Below are positions 8,068 through 16,650 of a DNA stretch of 64,000 bases, in pieces (within the stretch, counting starts at the first letter, position 1; the number at the start of each line of letters is the position of its first letter). Source of the DNA: Lujinxingia litoralis (GTDB lineage: Bacteria > Myxococcota_A > Bradymonadia > Bradymonadales > Bradymonadaceae); contig NZ_QHKO01000001.1 of the NCBI RefSeq assembly GCF_003260125.1, positions 700,914-764,913 on the forward strand. Direction: 5' to 3'. The notes beneath the pieces were generated by a model. That model had not been told where the DNA came from. It saw only the letters and a list, made by a program, of their open reading frames with translations, and searched no databases. A program made the translations under genes and the position numbers.

Positions 8068-9156
8068 ATGTCGAAGTCTTCCGTCGATGCCCTCTTCGCC
8101 CCGCTGACCTTTCGCGGCGGACGCCAGGCCAACAATCGTCTATGGCTTGCCCCACTGACCAACCAGTCGAGCCACGAGGATGGCTCTCTTTCGAACGATG
8201 AGCTGCGCTTTCTTACAGCTCGCGCCGCAGGGGGCTTCTCGGTGATCGAGTCCTGCGCGACGCATGTCTCCCTGGAGGGCCAGGGCTGGCCGGGTGAGTT
8301 TGGCATCTTCGAGGATCGCCTCATCGACGACTGGCGTCGGGTGGCCGAGGCGATTCATGCGCATGACGCGTTGCTCATCCCGCAGATCTTTCACGCTGGT
8401 GAGCGCGCCAACGCGCAGGTCTCCGGCAGGCAGGCATGGTCGGCGAGCGGTGACGAGGAAAATAACGTCCGCCCGGCCACGCTTCTCGATATCCAGAACG
8501 TTATCGAAGCCTTCGCCCGGGCCACTCGCCGCGCCCTGGCAGCCGGAGCCGATGGTGTGGAGTTGCACGGGGCGCACGGCTATCTGCTCTGCCAGTTTTT
8601 GAGCCCGACTCGAAATCACCGCAACGACCGCTACGGCGGCACACTTGAGAATCGCGCGCGGCTGATTCGCGAGGTCATGCGCGCCTGTCGAGCCGAAGTT
8701 CCCGCGGACTTCATCGTCGGGGTGCGCCTCTCACCGGAAGACTTCGGGGCGACGGTCGGCATCGACATCGACGACGCGATTCAGACCGCGACATGGCTTA
8801 CAGAAGACGGCGCTGACTTTATCCACATCTCCCTCTGGGACGTCTTCCAAACATCCAAGAAGTATCCCGACACCCACCCGCTCACGCTCTTTCGGGCCGC
8901 ACTTCCTCAGGATGTTCCACTGATCACGGCCGGCCACATCTGGACGGTAGACGATGCCCTGCAGACCCTGGCGCGAGGGGCAGATGCCGTAGCCCTCGGG
9001 CGCTCGGCGATCGCGAATCCGGACTGGCCCCGTCAGGCGCACCGGCCCCAGAACTCGCCACGCCGCCCTCCTCTGAGCCCCGAAGAGTTGGCCGAGCGCG
9101 GACTCGGCCCGGCCTTTATCGACTACATGCGACGCTGGCAAGGATTCGTGCGCTGA
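8068..9156 (+). CDS. NADH:flavin oxidoreductase, Old Yellow Enzyme family
   Basis: A 362-residue FMN TIM-barrel of the OYE family. The N-terminus LFAPLTFRGG...NRLWLAPLTN is the usual opening strand. The middle has VELHGAHGYLLCQFLSPTRN followed by NDRYGGTLENRAR, the family hallmark with the substrate-binding His. The Cys/Thr position near the N-terminus reads PLTNQ, so this is not a classical Cys-type YqjM enzyme. A GGGAGT stretch precedes ATG 8068 by about 10 nt. Members reduce activated C=C bonds; the physiological substrate is unknown. It is divergent from the pyrimidine cluster and shares no visible pathway with it. Confidence 0.88.
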   Translation: MSKSSVDALFAPLTFRGGRQANNRLWLAPLTNQSSHEDGSLSNDELRFLTARAAGGFSVIESCATHVSLEGQGWPGEFGIFEDRLIDDWRRVAEAIHAHDALLIPQIFHAGERANAQVSGRQAWSASGDEENNVRPATLLDIQNVIEAFARATRRALAAGADGVELHGAHGYLLCQFLSPTRNHRNDRYGGTLENRARLIREVMRACRAEVPADFIVGVRLSPEDFGATVGIDIDDAIQTATWLTEDGADFIHISLWDVFQTSKKYPDTHPLTLFRAALPQDVPLITAGHIWTVDDALQTLARGADAVALGRSAIANPDWPRQAHRPQNSPRRPPLSPEELAERGLGPAFIDYMRRWQGFVR

Positions 9157-9470
9157 GCACCGCCGACGCGTAGTTGAATTCGGATCCGGGCATCACCATA
9201 CTTCGATGCGCCGGTGCAGCGAGCAGGCTCGAAGTTCCGCTCCGTGGGCTGCGTTCGGGACGCCTCTCTCACAAGCATGCCAGGTCCCGGGCCTGTCGCG
9301 TTCACGGCCTGAGTCCTTGTTCACTTCCCGAAACCCTCCCCGCGCAGGTGACCCCGAGAGCCACCATTCGCAGCGCTCTCCGGACTCCTGCGCGATCCTC
9401 TGCTTCCTGATGCCCGCCCCCCGGGAAGCCCCCGCTGTTTGGAACCAGCTTTTACTCTCGGAGATGGATG
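9157..9470. other. Intergenic region, nothing recognised
   Basis: A 314-nt gap between two plus-strand genes. I see no convincing small gene, T-tailed hairpin or promoter box. It presumably holds the promoter of the downstream barrel gene. Confidence 0.5.
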
Positions 9471-10166
9471 ATGAAGACCAGAATGACACTCGCTTTTCTT
9501 ACGCTCGCCATGACGACGCTGACTCTGGCCGCACCGGCCACGGCGCAGACCACGCCATTTGGCACCGAACTCTCGGAGCCCGCGCGCCTGAAATCGGCGT
9601 TTCGCGCCGGTCGCTGGAATGCGGGCATCGATTCGAGCTTCGCCCGCACCAGTGCCACCAATGAGCTTCCCAGCGGCCAGGAAGCAAGCGACTCCACCCT
9701 CTTTTTAAGGCTCGACGCAAGCGTCGGTGTCATGGTCGTCAAGCGCCTGGAGGTCGGCGCAAACATCGGCCTCCTGGCCAGACGCCTCAACCGTGACGAG
9801 GCCGCAGCCGCCACGGAGACGGCTCTCACGGTTCAACCCATGGCGCGTTACCACATGCCGATGACCGATCGCTTTTCCACCCACGTTCAACTCTCGCTCG
9901 GCCCCTACTTCGGTGGAAGCTCCCGCGAGGTCACCGTGCTCGAAGGCACCTCCGCTCGTGAGGTCGAGGAGCGCACCAGCACCCTGGGGTTCATGCTCTC
10001 CACCGGACTGGGGGTGGGCTACCGCGTCTCCGAAGGTCTGCAGATCCGTTTTGGTGTGGACATGACCTGGCTCTGGGGACGAGAGAGCATCGCCACGCTC
10101 GATGAGTCACTGAGTGTGAAAACCACCCATCTGGGCACCAGCGCCGGACTTCGCTACTTCTTCTGA
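9471..10166 (+). CDS. Outer-membrane beta-barrel protein, hypothetical
   Basis: A 231-residue exported protein. The N-terminus is a signal peptide (MKTRMTLAF through a hydrophobic stretch to ATAQ). The rest alternates polar and hydrophobic residues and has repeated aromatic/Gly strand motifs such as VGANIGLLARR, LSLGPYFGG and LRYFF. It ends in Phe, as expected for an eight-stranded barrel recognised by the BAM machinery. Three ATGs cluster at 9464, 9468 and 9471; I use 9471 because GGAG lies 7 nt upstream. No specific family is recognised. It ends facing a GTPase gene, with a perfect palindrome between them. Confidence 0.75.
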   Translation: MKTRMTLAFLTLAMTTLTLAAPATAQTTPFGTELSEPARLKSAFRAGRWNAGIDSSFARTSATNELPSGQEASDSTLFLRLDASVGVMVVKRLEVGANIGLLARRLNRDEAAAATETALTVQPMARYHMPMTDRFSTHVQLSLGPYFGGSSREVTVLEGTSAREVEERTSTLGFMLSTGLGVGYRVSEGLQIRFGVDMTWLWGRESIATLDESLSVKTTHLGTSAGLRYFF

Positions 10167-10190
10167 GTCGGCGACCAACGTCTGGCCGAC

Positions 10191-10222
10191 CGCACCATCG
10201 AGGGCTAGCCCTCGATGGTGCG
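10191..10222. repeat. Perfect 32-bp palindrome between convergent genes
   Basis: The two 14-nt arms (10191-10204 and 10209-10222) are exact reverse complements around a central CTAG, itself palindromic. The right arm encodes the last four codons (Thr-Ile-Glu-Gly) of the minus-strand GTPase and the TAG stop is at the centre. There is no T run on either side. It can form a strong hairpin in either transcript and may act as a bidirectional transcript end or protein-binding site. Confidence 0.8.
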
Positions 10223-11473
10223 GTGGTATTCATCTTCGGCGTCTTTCTTTTTCTTTTTAAAGAGCTTACGCGCCTTCTCGGTGTTCACGCCGTCGATGAA
10301 GTAGGCCGCTGCAGCCTGCCCCACGGCCCGGGTACCGGCGAAGGCAATCGCCGCAGACCCCGCACTTCCCAGGCCGGGCATCACCTTGAGCAGCCCCCGG
10401 GCCACCTCGCGAAGGGCCATCGCCGCTCCCACATTGGCGCCGATGGCCCCGAGAAACTCCGCCGCGGTGCGCAGCTCAATCTTGCGGCCGGCGACATAGC
10501 CGATACCCACCACCAGACTGACCTGAAGTGAGGTAATGGGGCCAATATCGGCCAGAGGAATCGGAGTGAGCGCCACCCCGGCGGCAATGCCAGCAACCAC
10601 CGCTGTGAGTCGGTCCGCCATCCGATGTTGCAAGGCCCGAACCTGGCTGAGCCGCACGAACTCTACACGGGCCTGCTCCGGCAGCTCATCGAGTAAAAAA
10701 TCAAGCAACTCCTCAATGCGCCAGCGCTCATCCGCGCGGCGAGTTCCGTCGCGACGCCAGGATTGATACGCCGAGACGCCGTGCACTCCGACGAGCTGAT
10801 CGCGAAGTCCATCACGCCCGCGCATCTTCTGGTACAGGTCCTGCTCAATGCGCTGAACGCGGGCGAGCTTCTCCTGGAGATCTACGTCGTCTTCTTGCTC
10901 GGGCTCATGAAGGCGCACGTTTTTGGGCTCCAGTTCATCGCAGTGCGTGATCACCGCGACCACCGGCACCGGGAAGCCAAAATGCCGGCGCACCAGCCCG
11001 CTGATCGCCTCCAGACCGTCGAGATCCGCGTCGACAGCCGCATCGACCTCCTTGGCCTTGATCAAAAAGAGCAGTGCATCGGGGGCCTTTTGCTCAATCG
11101 CCTCCGAGATGCTTGCCACGACACCGACCCCCTGTTCCGCCTCGGCCGGGGTACTGCCCTCCTGCAACCCCCGAGTGTCAAGCAGCTCAAGTGTGCCCAA
11201 CGCTCCCTGGTACGACCACCAGGTCCCACGGCCGGTGGTCGCCTTTTCATGCCCCACTTCAGCCACCGACTCGCCGAAGATCGCGTTGACCAGCGAGGAT
11301 TTTCCAGCCCCTCGCCGCCCCACCAACACAAAGCGGGGTGGTCGCTGTTCAAAGAGCAGTTCGCGCAGCTCTTTGAGATGATCGCGTAGCTTACGCGCGA
11401 CCGGTTCGGGCACCTTGTCGAGCATCTCTTCGATGCGCATGACCTGCTCGGTGAGTTCCTCGCGCAGCGTCAT
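10205..11473 (-). CDS. GTPase with C-terminal DUF697-like membrane domain
   Basis: A 422-residue protein with a dynamin/Era-like G domain at about residues 45-260 and a hydrophobic C-terminal part. G1 is VGRRGAGKSSLVNAIFG, G3 is LLDTRGLQEG and G4 is ITHCDE. A helical N-terminus precedes the G domain. After it, VVAGIAAGVALTPIPLADIGPITSLQ is the start of a DUF697-type membrane-associated region also seen in YcjF-like proteins. The tail is Lys-rich. ATG 11473 has GGAGG 5 nt upstream; GTG 11479 overlaps that SD. The substrate process is unknown; such GTPases are linked to membrane stress or remodelling. It overlaps the palindrome at its 3' end. Confidence 0.82.
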   Translation of the reverse strand: MTLREELTEQVMRIEEMLDKVPEPVARKLRDHLKELRELLFEQRPPRFVLVGRRGAGKSSLVNAIFGESVAEVGHEKATTGRGTWWSYQGALGTLELLDTRGLQEGSTPAEAEQGVGVVASISEAIEQKAPDALLFLIKAKEVDAAVDADLDGLEAISGLVRRHFGFPVPVVAVITHCDELEPKNVRLHEPEQEDDVDLQEKLARVQRIEQDLYQKMRGRDGLRDQLVGVHGVSAYQSWRRDGTRRADERWRIEELLDFLLDELPEQARVEFVRLSQVRALQHRMADRLTAVVAGIAAGVALTPIPLADIGPITSLQVSLVVGIGYVAGRKIELRTAAEFLGAIGANVGAAMALREVARGLLKVMPGLGSAGSAAIAFAGTRAVGQAAAAYFIDGVNTEKARKLFKKKKKDAEDEYHRTIEG

Positions 11474-11601
11474 CTTCACCTCCAGTGGGGGGCCGGGCTG
11501 CTATACGGCACTGGCGTTGTGCCTACGTTTGCCAGCGTCGAGTGTCTACCGGCGTCACGACCTCGAACCGTCATTCACCTCAATGTCGCATCGAGGGTGT
11601 T

Positions 11602-11766
11602 ATGGAAGTCAACGTAGCTACCGTGCTCTTCATCGCCATCCCAGTCGTTCTACTGGCGCTGGGCTTTGTCGCAGTTCTCACCAAAGAGAAGCGGGACCAG
11701 ACCGACAAGCCCGAGTCCAAGATCGGCGATCCGGAACTTCAAGATCTACCGCCCTTTCACGACTGA
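11602..11766 (+). CDS. Small single-pass membrane protein, hypothetical
   Basis: A 54-residue frame starting at ATG 11602, with GAGGG 4 nt upstream. It has one hydrophobic helix (about residues 6-26) followed by an acidic/basic tail (KEKRDQTDKPE). It lies alone between the divergent GTPase and the convergent methyltransferase. Its last four codons and stop lie in the first copy of a 22-bp tandem duplication. I do not recognise the family. Support is the SD, the clean TM helix and the lack of any overlapping better gene, so it is plausible but unproven. Confidence 0.5.
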   Translation: MEVNVATVLFIAIPVVLLALGFVAVLTKEKRDQTDKPESKIGDPELQDLPPFHD

Positions 11767-11796
11767 GCCTCAGACCTTTCACGACTGAGCCTCAGA
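11753..11796. repeat. Two-copy 22-bp tandem repeat across two gene ends
   Basis: The 22-nt unit at 11753-11774 is repeated exactly at 11775-11796. The first copy carries the last codons and TGA of the small plus-strand gene. The second carries the stop codon of the convergent methyltransferase (11792-11794). Confidence 0.9.
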
Positions 11797-12610
11797 CGCG
11801 ACGCGCGCGAAGAAGCACCGCCTCAACCTGTGTATTGACCGTGCCGTCGCGCCAGTAGGTGTCGATGGCCCTGGCGACGTAGCGGAGCACCGCGTCGCGC
11901 TCCGAGGCCCGAATCGCCCCACTCCAATGCGGGAAGAAGGTCTCCTGAATCAGCGGCGAATAAAGAAAGTCCCGCCCTCCGGAGAAGGAAAGCTCCCAGC
12001 GCACCTGCTCAAGCTCTACCTCGTGCAGGCCTCGCTTGCGCGAGAGCTGCGCCAGATCCGACGCCGTGATCAACGTACGCTCGCGCAGCTCTCCCAGGCG
12101 CTCCAACACATCGTGGAGCCCCAGCGCTCGCAGCGCTTCGTCGAGAAGATCATAAAACTGAGGAAAGCTCGCGCTTGTGGGAGCTGCCGCCACAACGCTG
12201 CCGCCACTGGCGCAGACCCGGGCAAGCTCCGCAAGCCCTTCATCAAGCTGCCGCCGCGTCACCAGACCATGGAGGCAGACCGTCGCCCCGAAAACCCCAT
12301 CGGCGTAAGCGAGCGCATTGCCCCGCTGCTGCACAAAAAACACCCGGCGCTGATCGGATTCTGCCACGCGTTCGCGCGCGGCATCCAGCATGGCACTGGA
12401 GGAATCCAGAGCCATCAAACGCGTATCTTCCGGCAAACGCTTCAGCCAGCGCGCCACCACCTCACCGCAACGCGACTCCACCGAAAGCGCGGTACTTCCC
12501 TCAACCTCGGGAAGCGCATCGGCACAGGCGTCGAGCAACGGCACGGTCCAGAGACGTTCGACAACCTGGCGATGTGCGCCGACCATCGGATTCTCAGCCG
12601 TCTGGCTCAT
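11792..12610 (-). CDS. Class I SAM-dependent methyltransferase-like protein
   Basis: A 272-residue protein with a Rossmann-like methyltransferase fold. ALSVESRCGEVVARWL replaces the usual motif I (VLDxGCGxG), so the glycine-rich SAM loop is poorly conserved. LMALDSSSAMLDAARERV is a good motif II, and GNALAYADGVFGATVCLHGL fits motif III/IV. The degraded motif I means activity is not certain. Its ATG at 12610 overlaps the thiL stop (ATGA), so translation is coupled to thiL. The link to thiamine metabolism is unclear. Nearest guess is a ubiE/type-11 methyltransferase relative. Confidence 0.75.
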   Translation of the reverse strand: MSQTAENPMVGAHRQVVERLWTVPLLDACADALPEVEGSTALSVESRCGEVVARWLKRLPEDTRLMALDSSSAMLDAARERVAESDQRRVFFVQQRGNALAYADGVFGATVCLHGLVTRRQLDEGLAELARVCASGGSVVAAAPTSASFPQFYDLLDEALRALGLHDVLERLGELRERTLITASDLAQLSRKRGLHEVELEQVRWELSFSGGRDFLYSPLIQETFFPHWSGAIRASERDAVLRYVARAIDTYWRDGTVNTQVEAVLLRARRV

Positions 12611-13611
12611 GACGCTCCGAAATGTCGATAGCCGCCCTGCTCAAAGACGATGACCTCGCCATCCGCCCCCAACACCATCAACCCCTCTTCGGGCGCGCGT
12701 ATCTCGCCGATGTCATGCACTTCCCAGCTATGACGCCGTGCCATGTCCCAGATCTTGGGCATGCGCGAGGGAGGAATGGTCATCAAGAGTTCGTAATCAT
12801 CCCCGCCGGTGAGCATGAGCTTGAGAATATCAACCCCATACTGCTCGCGAAGCATCACCAACTCCGGATGATGAGGCAGGCTGTAGGCCTCCAGCCTGGC
12901 ACCAACCTCGCTGGCGCGAAGCACATGCCCCAGGTCCTGAACCACACCGTCGCTGACATCGATCATCGCCGAGGGCACGCCATAAAGCCCCAGCAGCGCG
13001 CCGGCGCGTACCTGAGCACCGGGGCGCCGATGCGCGCGCAGCGCGCAGGGGAAGGACTCCGCCGGCGCGTCCATCTCGCCCGAAAGGAGCGCGAGCCCCG
13101 CGGCTGCCAGACCGGTCTGTCCCATCAAGACGATACGGTCCCCGGGCACCGCCCCGCGACGCAACACCGGCCCGGCCGGAGAGGCCTCTCCCATCAGGGT
13201 CAACGTCAACACAATCGGACCGTGAGTCGCACTCAGGTCACCACCGCCAGCGGAGACCTCAAAACTCCCGGGAACCAGCGCATCGGCCGCCTTACGAATG
13301 CCCGAAAGCACACCTTCTACCCAGGCGGGATCCAGGTCAGCTGGCAGCGCCATCGAAAGAAAGAACGCCCCGGGCCCGCCCCCCATCGCCGCGATATCGC
13401 TGAGGTTACTCGCAAGCAACTTCCAGCCTACGTCCTCCGGACTACTCCAGTCCCGGCGAAAATGGACGCCCTCCACCATGGTATCCATCGTCACCAGGTC
13501 GAAGCGGCCCGGATCCAGCACCGCACCGTCATCGCCAATGCCCACGGCGACGCCTTCGGGCGAACCAAAGAGTTCTGCGATGCGCGCGATCAGTTCAAAT
13601 TCTGTGGTCAT
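12607..13611 (-). CDS. thiL: Thiamine-monophosphate kinase
   Basis: A 334-residue PurM-fold kinase that phosphorylates thiamine monophosphate to the active diphosphate. Visible are GIGDDGAVLD (metal/ATP Asp residues), DTMVEGVHF (substrate-binding region), NLSDIAAMGGGP and TGGDDYELL near the C-terminus, all ThiL signatures in the right order and at normal length. The ATG at 13611 is the first Met before the conserved ELIARIAELF. It lies 64 nt after the zinc-ribbon gene and overlaps the methyltransferase by 4 nt. No TPP riboswitch is apparent upstream. Confidence 0.95.
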   Translation of the reverse strand: MTTEFELIARIAELFGSPEGVAVGIGDDGAVLDPGRFDLVTMDTMVEGVHFRRDWSSPEDVGWKLLASNLSDIAAMGGGPGAFFLSMALPADLDPAWVEGVLSGIRKAADALVPGSFEVSAGGGDLSATHGPIVLTLTLMGEASPAGPVLRRGAVPGDRIVLMGQTGLAAAGLALLSGEMDAPAESFPCALRAHRRPGAQVRAGALLGLYGVPSAMIDVSDGVVQDLGHVLRASEVGARLEAYSLPHHPELVMLREQYGVDILKLMLTGGDDYELLMTIPPSRMPKIWDMARRHSWEVHDIGEIRAPEEGLMVLGADGEVIVFEQGGYRHFGAS

Positions 13612-13675
13612 CGAACACGACCCGGCTCAGGGACGTAAGGTTGGGCGGCACTGCAACGTGCAAAACTTGCAAGTC

Positions 13676-14500
13676 TTAGCATTTATCCCAAAAGACTGCT
13701 GATAACAAAAGTAAAATCACAGCGCACATCGCCAGGGTGATCCCCATCAGCACACCGCGCACCTTCTCGACGTCGTTGCCAAAACTCTCGGCGCTGGCCG
13801 CCGCCTGACTGGCCGCAATCGTCACCCGCGCCTGCAACGCGAGCGCCAGATGGCGCAGCGCATCAAGAGCTCCGGGGTGCTCGGGATGGGCCACCAGAAA
13901 ACGTCTCAATCGGCGTATCCCCTCTTCGACCATCCCCTCATCAGCCGCCAGACGGGAGAACACCTCCAGCGCCTCGGCGTCACCGGCCTCGGCCCGATCC
14001 CAGAGGGCGTTGAAGCGTAGAAAGACCTCCGCTCGTTCCTCGGACACCTGCTCCCAGGGGGCCTGCCCCGGGGCAAATCGTGCGGCTTCGACAAGGCTCA
14101 GCCCGCAGCGCCGGCAGTGTTCGTCATCTCCGGTCAGATGAGCACACTTTGGACAACGCTTCCCCGGTCCCGGCTCCGGCACCAGGCGAGCCATGGCTTC
14201 ATCAAGTAGCACGGCCCTGGCCAGCGGCAAGTATCCCGGACGCGCATCGGCAAGCTCGCTGGCAGCACGAGGCGAACTCGCCACAGCCCGCCCGGATGCC
14301 CGGGCCACAGGCCCCGGGGCACGCCCGCTGGCCTGACCATCGCGCTGCTGCGCATCATCCAAGCCCTCGGCCCCCGGCGACCCCACCTCCAGGAGGTTGG
14401 CATGTCCACAGCCGGCGCACACAAGCTCCAGTCCGCGCGCTCCCGGCCGGACCTCAGCCGCCGGGCCTACCTCTCTGCATGCTTCGCAGCGTATCTCCAT
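13676..14500 (-). CDS. Double zinc-ribbon protein with C-terminal membrane helix
   Basis: A 274-residue protein of unknown function. The N-terminus has a zinc ribbon (CEAC at residues 5-8 and CAGCG near 30). A disordered Ala/Gly/Pro linker follows, then a second ribbon (CPKC...CRRCG) near residues 110-130. A helical region with repeat-like segments (about 150-225) precedes a single hydrophobic helix close to the end (VLMGITLAMCAVILLLLSAV). This suggests a tail-anchored cytoplasmic protein. It starts 3 nt after the M50 protease stop, so the two are co-transcribed. It could be an adaptor or sensor for the protease; that is inference from position only. Confidence 0.7.
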   Translation of the reverse strand: MEIRCEACREVGPAAEVRPGARGLELVCAGCGHANLLEVGSPGAEGLDDAQQRDGQASGRAPGPVARASGRAVASSPRAASELADARPGYLPLARAVLLDEAMARLVPEPGPGKRCPKCAHLTGDDEHCRRCGLSLVEAARFAPGQAPWEQVSEERAEVFLRFNALWDRAEAGDAEALEVFSRLAADEGMVEEGIRRLRRFLVAHPEHPGALDALRHLALALQARVTIAASQAAASAESFGNDVEKVRGVLMGITLAMCAVILLLLSAVFWDKC

Positions 14501-14503
14501 GGC

Positions 14504-15463
14504 TTACTCCTGAAGGCTCTGCGCGACCATCTCCACCACCGAGTCGACCTCGACCGGAGCCGGGGTCACAGTCAGCACGAACATCAAAGCCCCGGCGCCC
14601 AGCATCCAGGCGCGCCTCAAGGGCAACGTGGGGCCTTGAAGCATCGGTGGGTGTACCAGCCCCATCGCTCCCAATAATGCCGCAAAGAGCAACCATCCGG
14701 GAAAGACCAGAACCCCCATCGCCACCAGCAGCACCGCGCCCGCATAACTCACGTAGCGCGCGCGTTGACCGAGCACCGAGTAGACCAGATGCCCACCATC
14801 CAACTGACCGATGGGCAGGAGGTTAAGCGAGGTCAACAGACACCCGACCCAACCGGCCAACGCCACCGGATGTAACGCCAATTCCTGGGAGTCCGGCAAC
14901 GCCCCGTGATGCAGATAGATCATCGCCTGCATCAGAAGGCTGTCCCCCAGGCGCATCACATCGCCGCCGTCCCCGGCGCTCACCGGAGCAACATCGGAGA
15001 GACCGACCCCCACCAGCAGCACAGCCACGGTCACCACAAAACCAGCCACCGGCCCCCAGCCCGCCACGGCCGTGAGATCGGCCGCCGATGCGCGATGCCA
15101 CTTCAAGCGAATGAAGGCTCCGAAACTTCCAAAGAAGGGCACCATCCCCATCCCGGGGATCGGCCCGATCCCGGGGAGAAGGTAGGGGCGGCTCGCGGGC
15201 ACTCCGCGCTGGCGAGCGCTCAGGTAGTGCCCCAGTTCATGGGCGGCAACGATGCTAAAGAGGCACCCGGCGTAGGCCGCGGCCAGCTTCATCGGCGCGC
15301 TGGCCAGCCACGCATCGAGATAAAAAGGGTCCAGCCCCTGCGCATAGATGCCGGCGGCAAACATGGTGATTAGACTGATCCCCGCCAGCAGCACTTGCCA
15401 CCTTGCCGAGCCCTCCACACTCTCGGCGCTCTCTTTGGAAGGCATCCCCTCTCCTGCGCTCAT
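14504..15463 (-). CDS. M50 family (site-2 protease-like) membrane metalloprotease
   Basis: A 319-residue polytopic inner-membrane protein. AHELGHY near residues 74-80 supplies the zinc-binding HExxH. LLPIGQLDGGHLVYS provides the third ligand Asp in the LDG motif, which places the active site in the membrane plane as in S2P enzymes. No PDZ domain is evident, so it belongs to the PDZ-less group. Several hydrophobic segments flank the motifs. ATG 15463 overlaps the upstream stop (ATGA). Members cut membrane-anchored regulators, so in a cluster with DnaJ and a periplasmic-binding-fold protein an envelope-stress role is plausible but unproven. Confidence 0.85.
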   Translation of the reverse strand: MSAGEGMPSKESAESVEGSARWQVLLAGISLITMFAAGIYAQGLDPFYLDAWLASAPMKLAAAYAGCLFSIVAAHELGHYLSARQRGVPASRPYLLPGIGPIPGMGMVPFFGSFGAFIRLKWHRASAADLTAVAGWGPVAGFVVTVAVLLVGVGLSDVAPVSAGDGGDVMRLGDSLLMQAMIYLHHGALPDSQELALHPVALAGWVGCLLTSLNLLPIGQLDGGHLVYSVLGQRARYVSYAGAVLLVAMGVLVFPGWLLFAALLGAMGLVHPPMLQGPTLPLRRAWMLGAGALMFVLTVTPAPVEVDSVVEMVAQSLQE

Positions 15464-16650
15464 GGCCGTCCCTCTAGCTCTTCGTCACGCAGCGGTACCC
15501 ACCGACCTCCTTCGATTACGCGCATCGCCCGGGGCTCGCGCAGCGGCGCCCCATCGCGCTCGAAGCGCCAGCGTCCGCTCACCCCCTCAAACCCCGGAGA
15601 AGAAAGCAGACGCTCCCGGGAGCGTGCACCGCCGGGCAAGGATCCCACCATCCGCACCAGGTCGTAGACCTCGGCCTCCACTGTCGTTGGCTCTCGTTCA
15701 AAATGAACTTCGAACGCGAGGACAAACGCCTCGGCGGCACCTCCCTCCTCAATCCCTCCGAAGGTATCGAAGAAGAGCGCGCCGCTGAGTTCGTCGGCAG
15801 CGTGACTCAGGCGTTGGCCGCGCCAGCCCGCCAGTCCCAGGAGCTGCGCACCCTGGAGTGCCGGCTCCCGCGCGATGAAGGGAGCCTGGCGGGCGACCGC
15901 ATCGTCGAAGTCCGCGATCAACAGGAGATCCAGCTGCACAATCTGCCGACGCCCCACCCGGACACTCTTCCAGCGATCGGCACGCCTTCCCGCAATCGAC
16001 CGTCCGGGCCTCAAACGCGCCCGGGCTCCCAGCAAGGTCTCGATCACCGGTGCAAACTGGGTCTGCCCTTCATCGTAACGCGCCAACGCCTCCACCCGAC
16101 CGCCGAAGCCGGTCCAGGCGCGTACAAACCCCAGCGCAGCCTCTTCCCCGTACTCAGAATCCGGCGCCAACACCCCGACCGCAGCCTCGGGCCACCAGGC
16201 GTAGGCCCGACGCGCAGCATAAGCGGCCTGTTCACCAACGCTCATTCGCGCCCGAAACGCCCAGGGGGAGCGTAACTCCAGCCCCTCCGCCCCCGAGAGC
16301 AGCAACGCCGGAATCCCTGCCCGGGCGCTCCAGGCCGCCACCACCGGCGCCCGGCTCTCGCGCAGCGGCCCGATCATCCCCACCACGCCCTCGGTCTGGA
16401 GGACATCGCCCAGCGCCCGGCTCAGCGCGTCGGGCCCGGCCTCGCTGTCGACCACGATCAACCCGACCTCGGCGTCAACGGCGGCCCAACGCATCACCTC
16501 TTCGAGCTGCGCCCCGACCCCGGCCAACGCGCCGCTTCGGGGGAGCACTGCCACCACCGTCGACGTTTGCTCGGCGTGGGCGTCGGCTCCCCGCACATTC
16601 AGGGCAAGCACCAGCGTCAGCGCCAGCACTGTCTTAACGAAAAATGTCAC
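15460..16650 (-). CDS. Periplasmic binding protein type 1-fold protein (LivJ/LpoA-like)
   Basis: A 396-residue exported protein with a signal peptide (about residues 1-26) and a type 1 periplasmic-binding fold. VVAVLPRSGALAGVGAQLE opens the first lobe, GVVGMIGPLRESRAPVVAAW follows, and YGEEAALGFVRAW is the inter-lobe pattern of amino-acid-binding proteins. No transporter genes are adjacent. It is therefore more like LpoA/PBP-activator or an orphan receptor than an ABC subunit. GTG 16650 lies inside the dnaJ end (17-nt overlap) with a GGAAGG 3 nt upstream. The gene also overlaps the M50 protease by 4 nt. The ligand is unknown. Confidence 0.78.
   Translation of the reverse strand: MTFFVKTVLALTLVLALNVRGADAHAEQTSTVVAVLPRSGALAGVGAQLEEVMRWAAVDAEVGLIVVDSEAGPDALSRALGDVLQTEGVVGMIGPLRESRAPVVAAWSARAGIPALLLSGAEGLELRSPWAFRARMSVGEQAAYAARRAYAWWPEAAVGVLAPDSEYGEEAALGFVRAWTGFGGRVEALARYDEGQTQFAPVIETLLGARARLRPGRSIAGRRADRWKSVRVGRRQIVQLDLLLIADFDDAVARQAPFIAREPALQGAQLLGLAGWRGQRLSHAADELSGALFFDTFGGIEEGGAAEAFVLAFEVHFEREPTTVEAEVYDLVRMVGSLPGGARSRERLLSSPGFEGVSGRWRFERDGAPLREPRAMRVIEGGRWVPLRDEELEGRP

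Noticed and set aside
7664..8155. Frames on both strands in the preT/OYE divergent gap
   Set aside because: Arg-rich, no SD, no family resemblance; the minus-strand one runs into the oxidoreductase gene.
11485..11601. Longer 5' extension of the small membrane protein (to a 93-residue frame)
   Set aside because: The extension is Arg/Ser-rich and would delay the membrane helix; ATG 11602 has a better SD.
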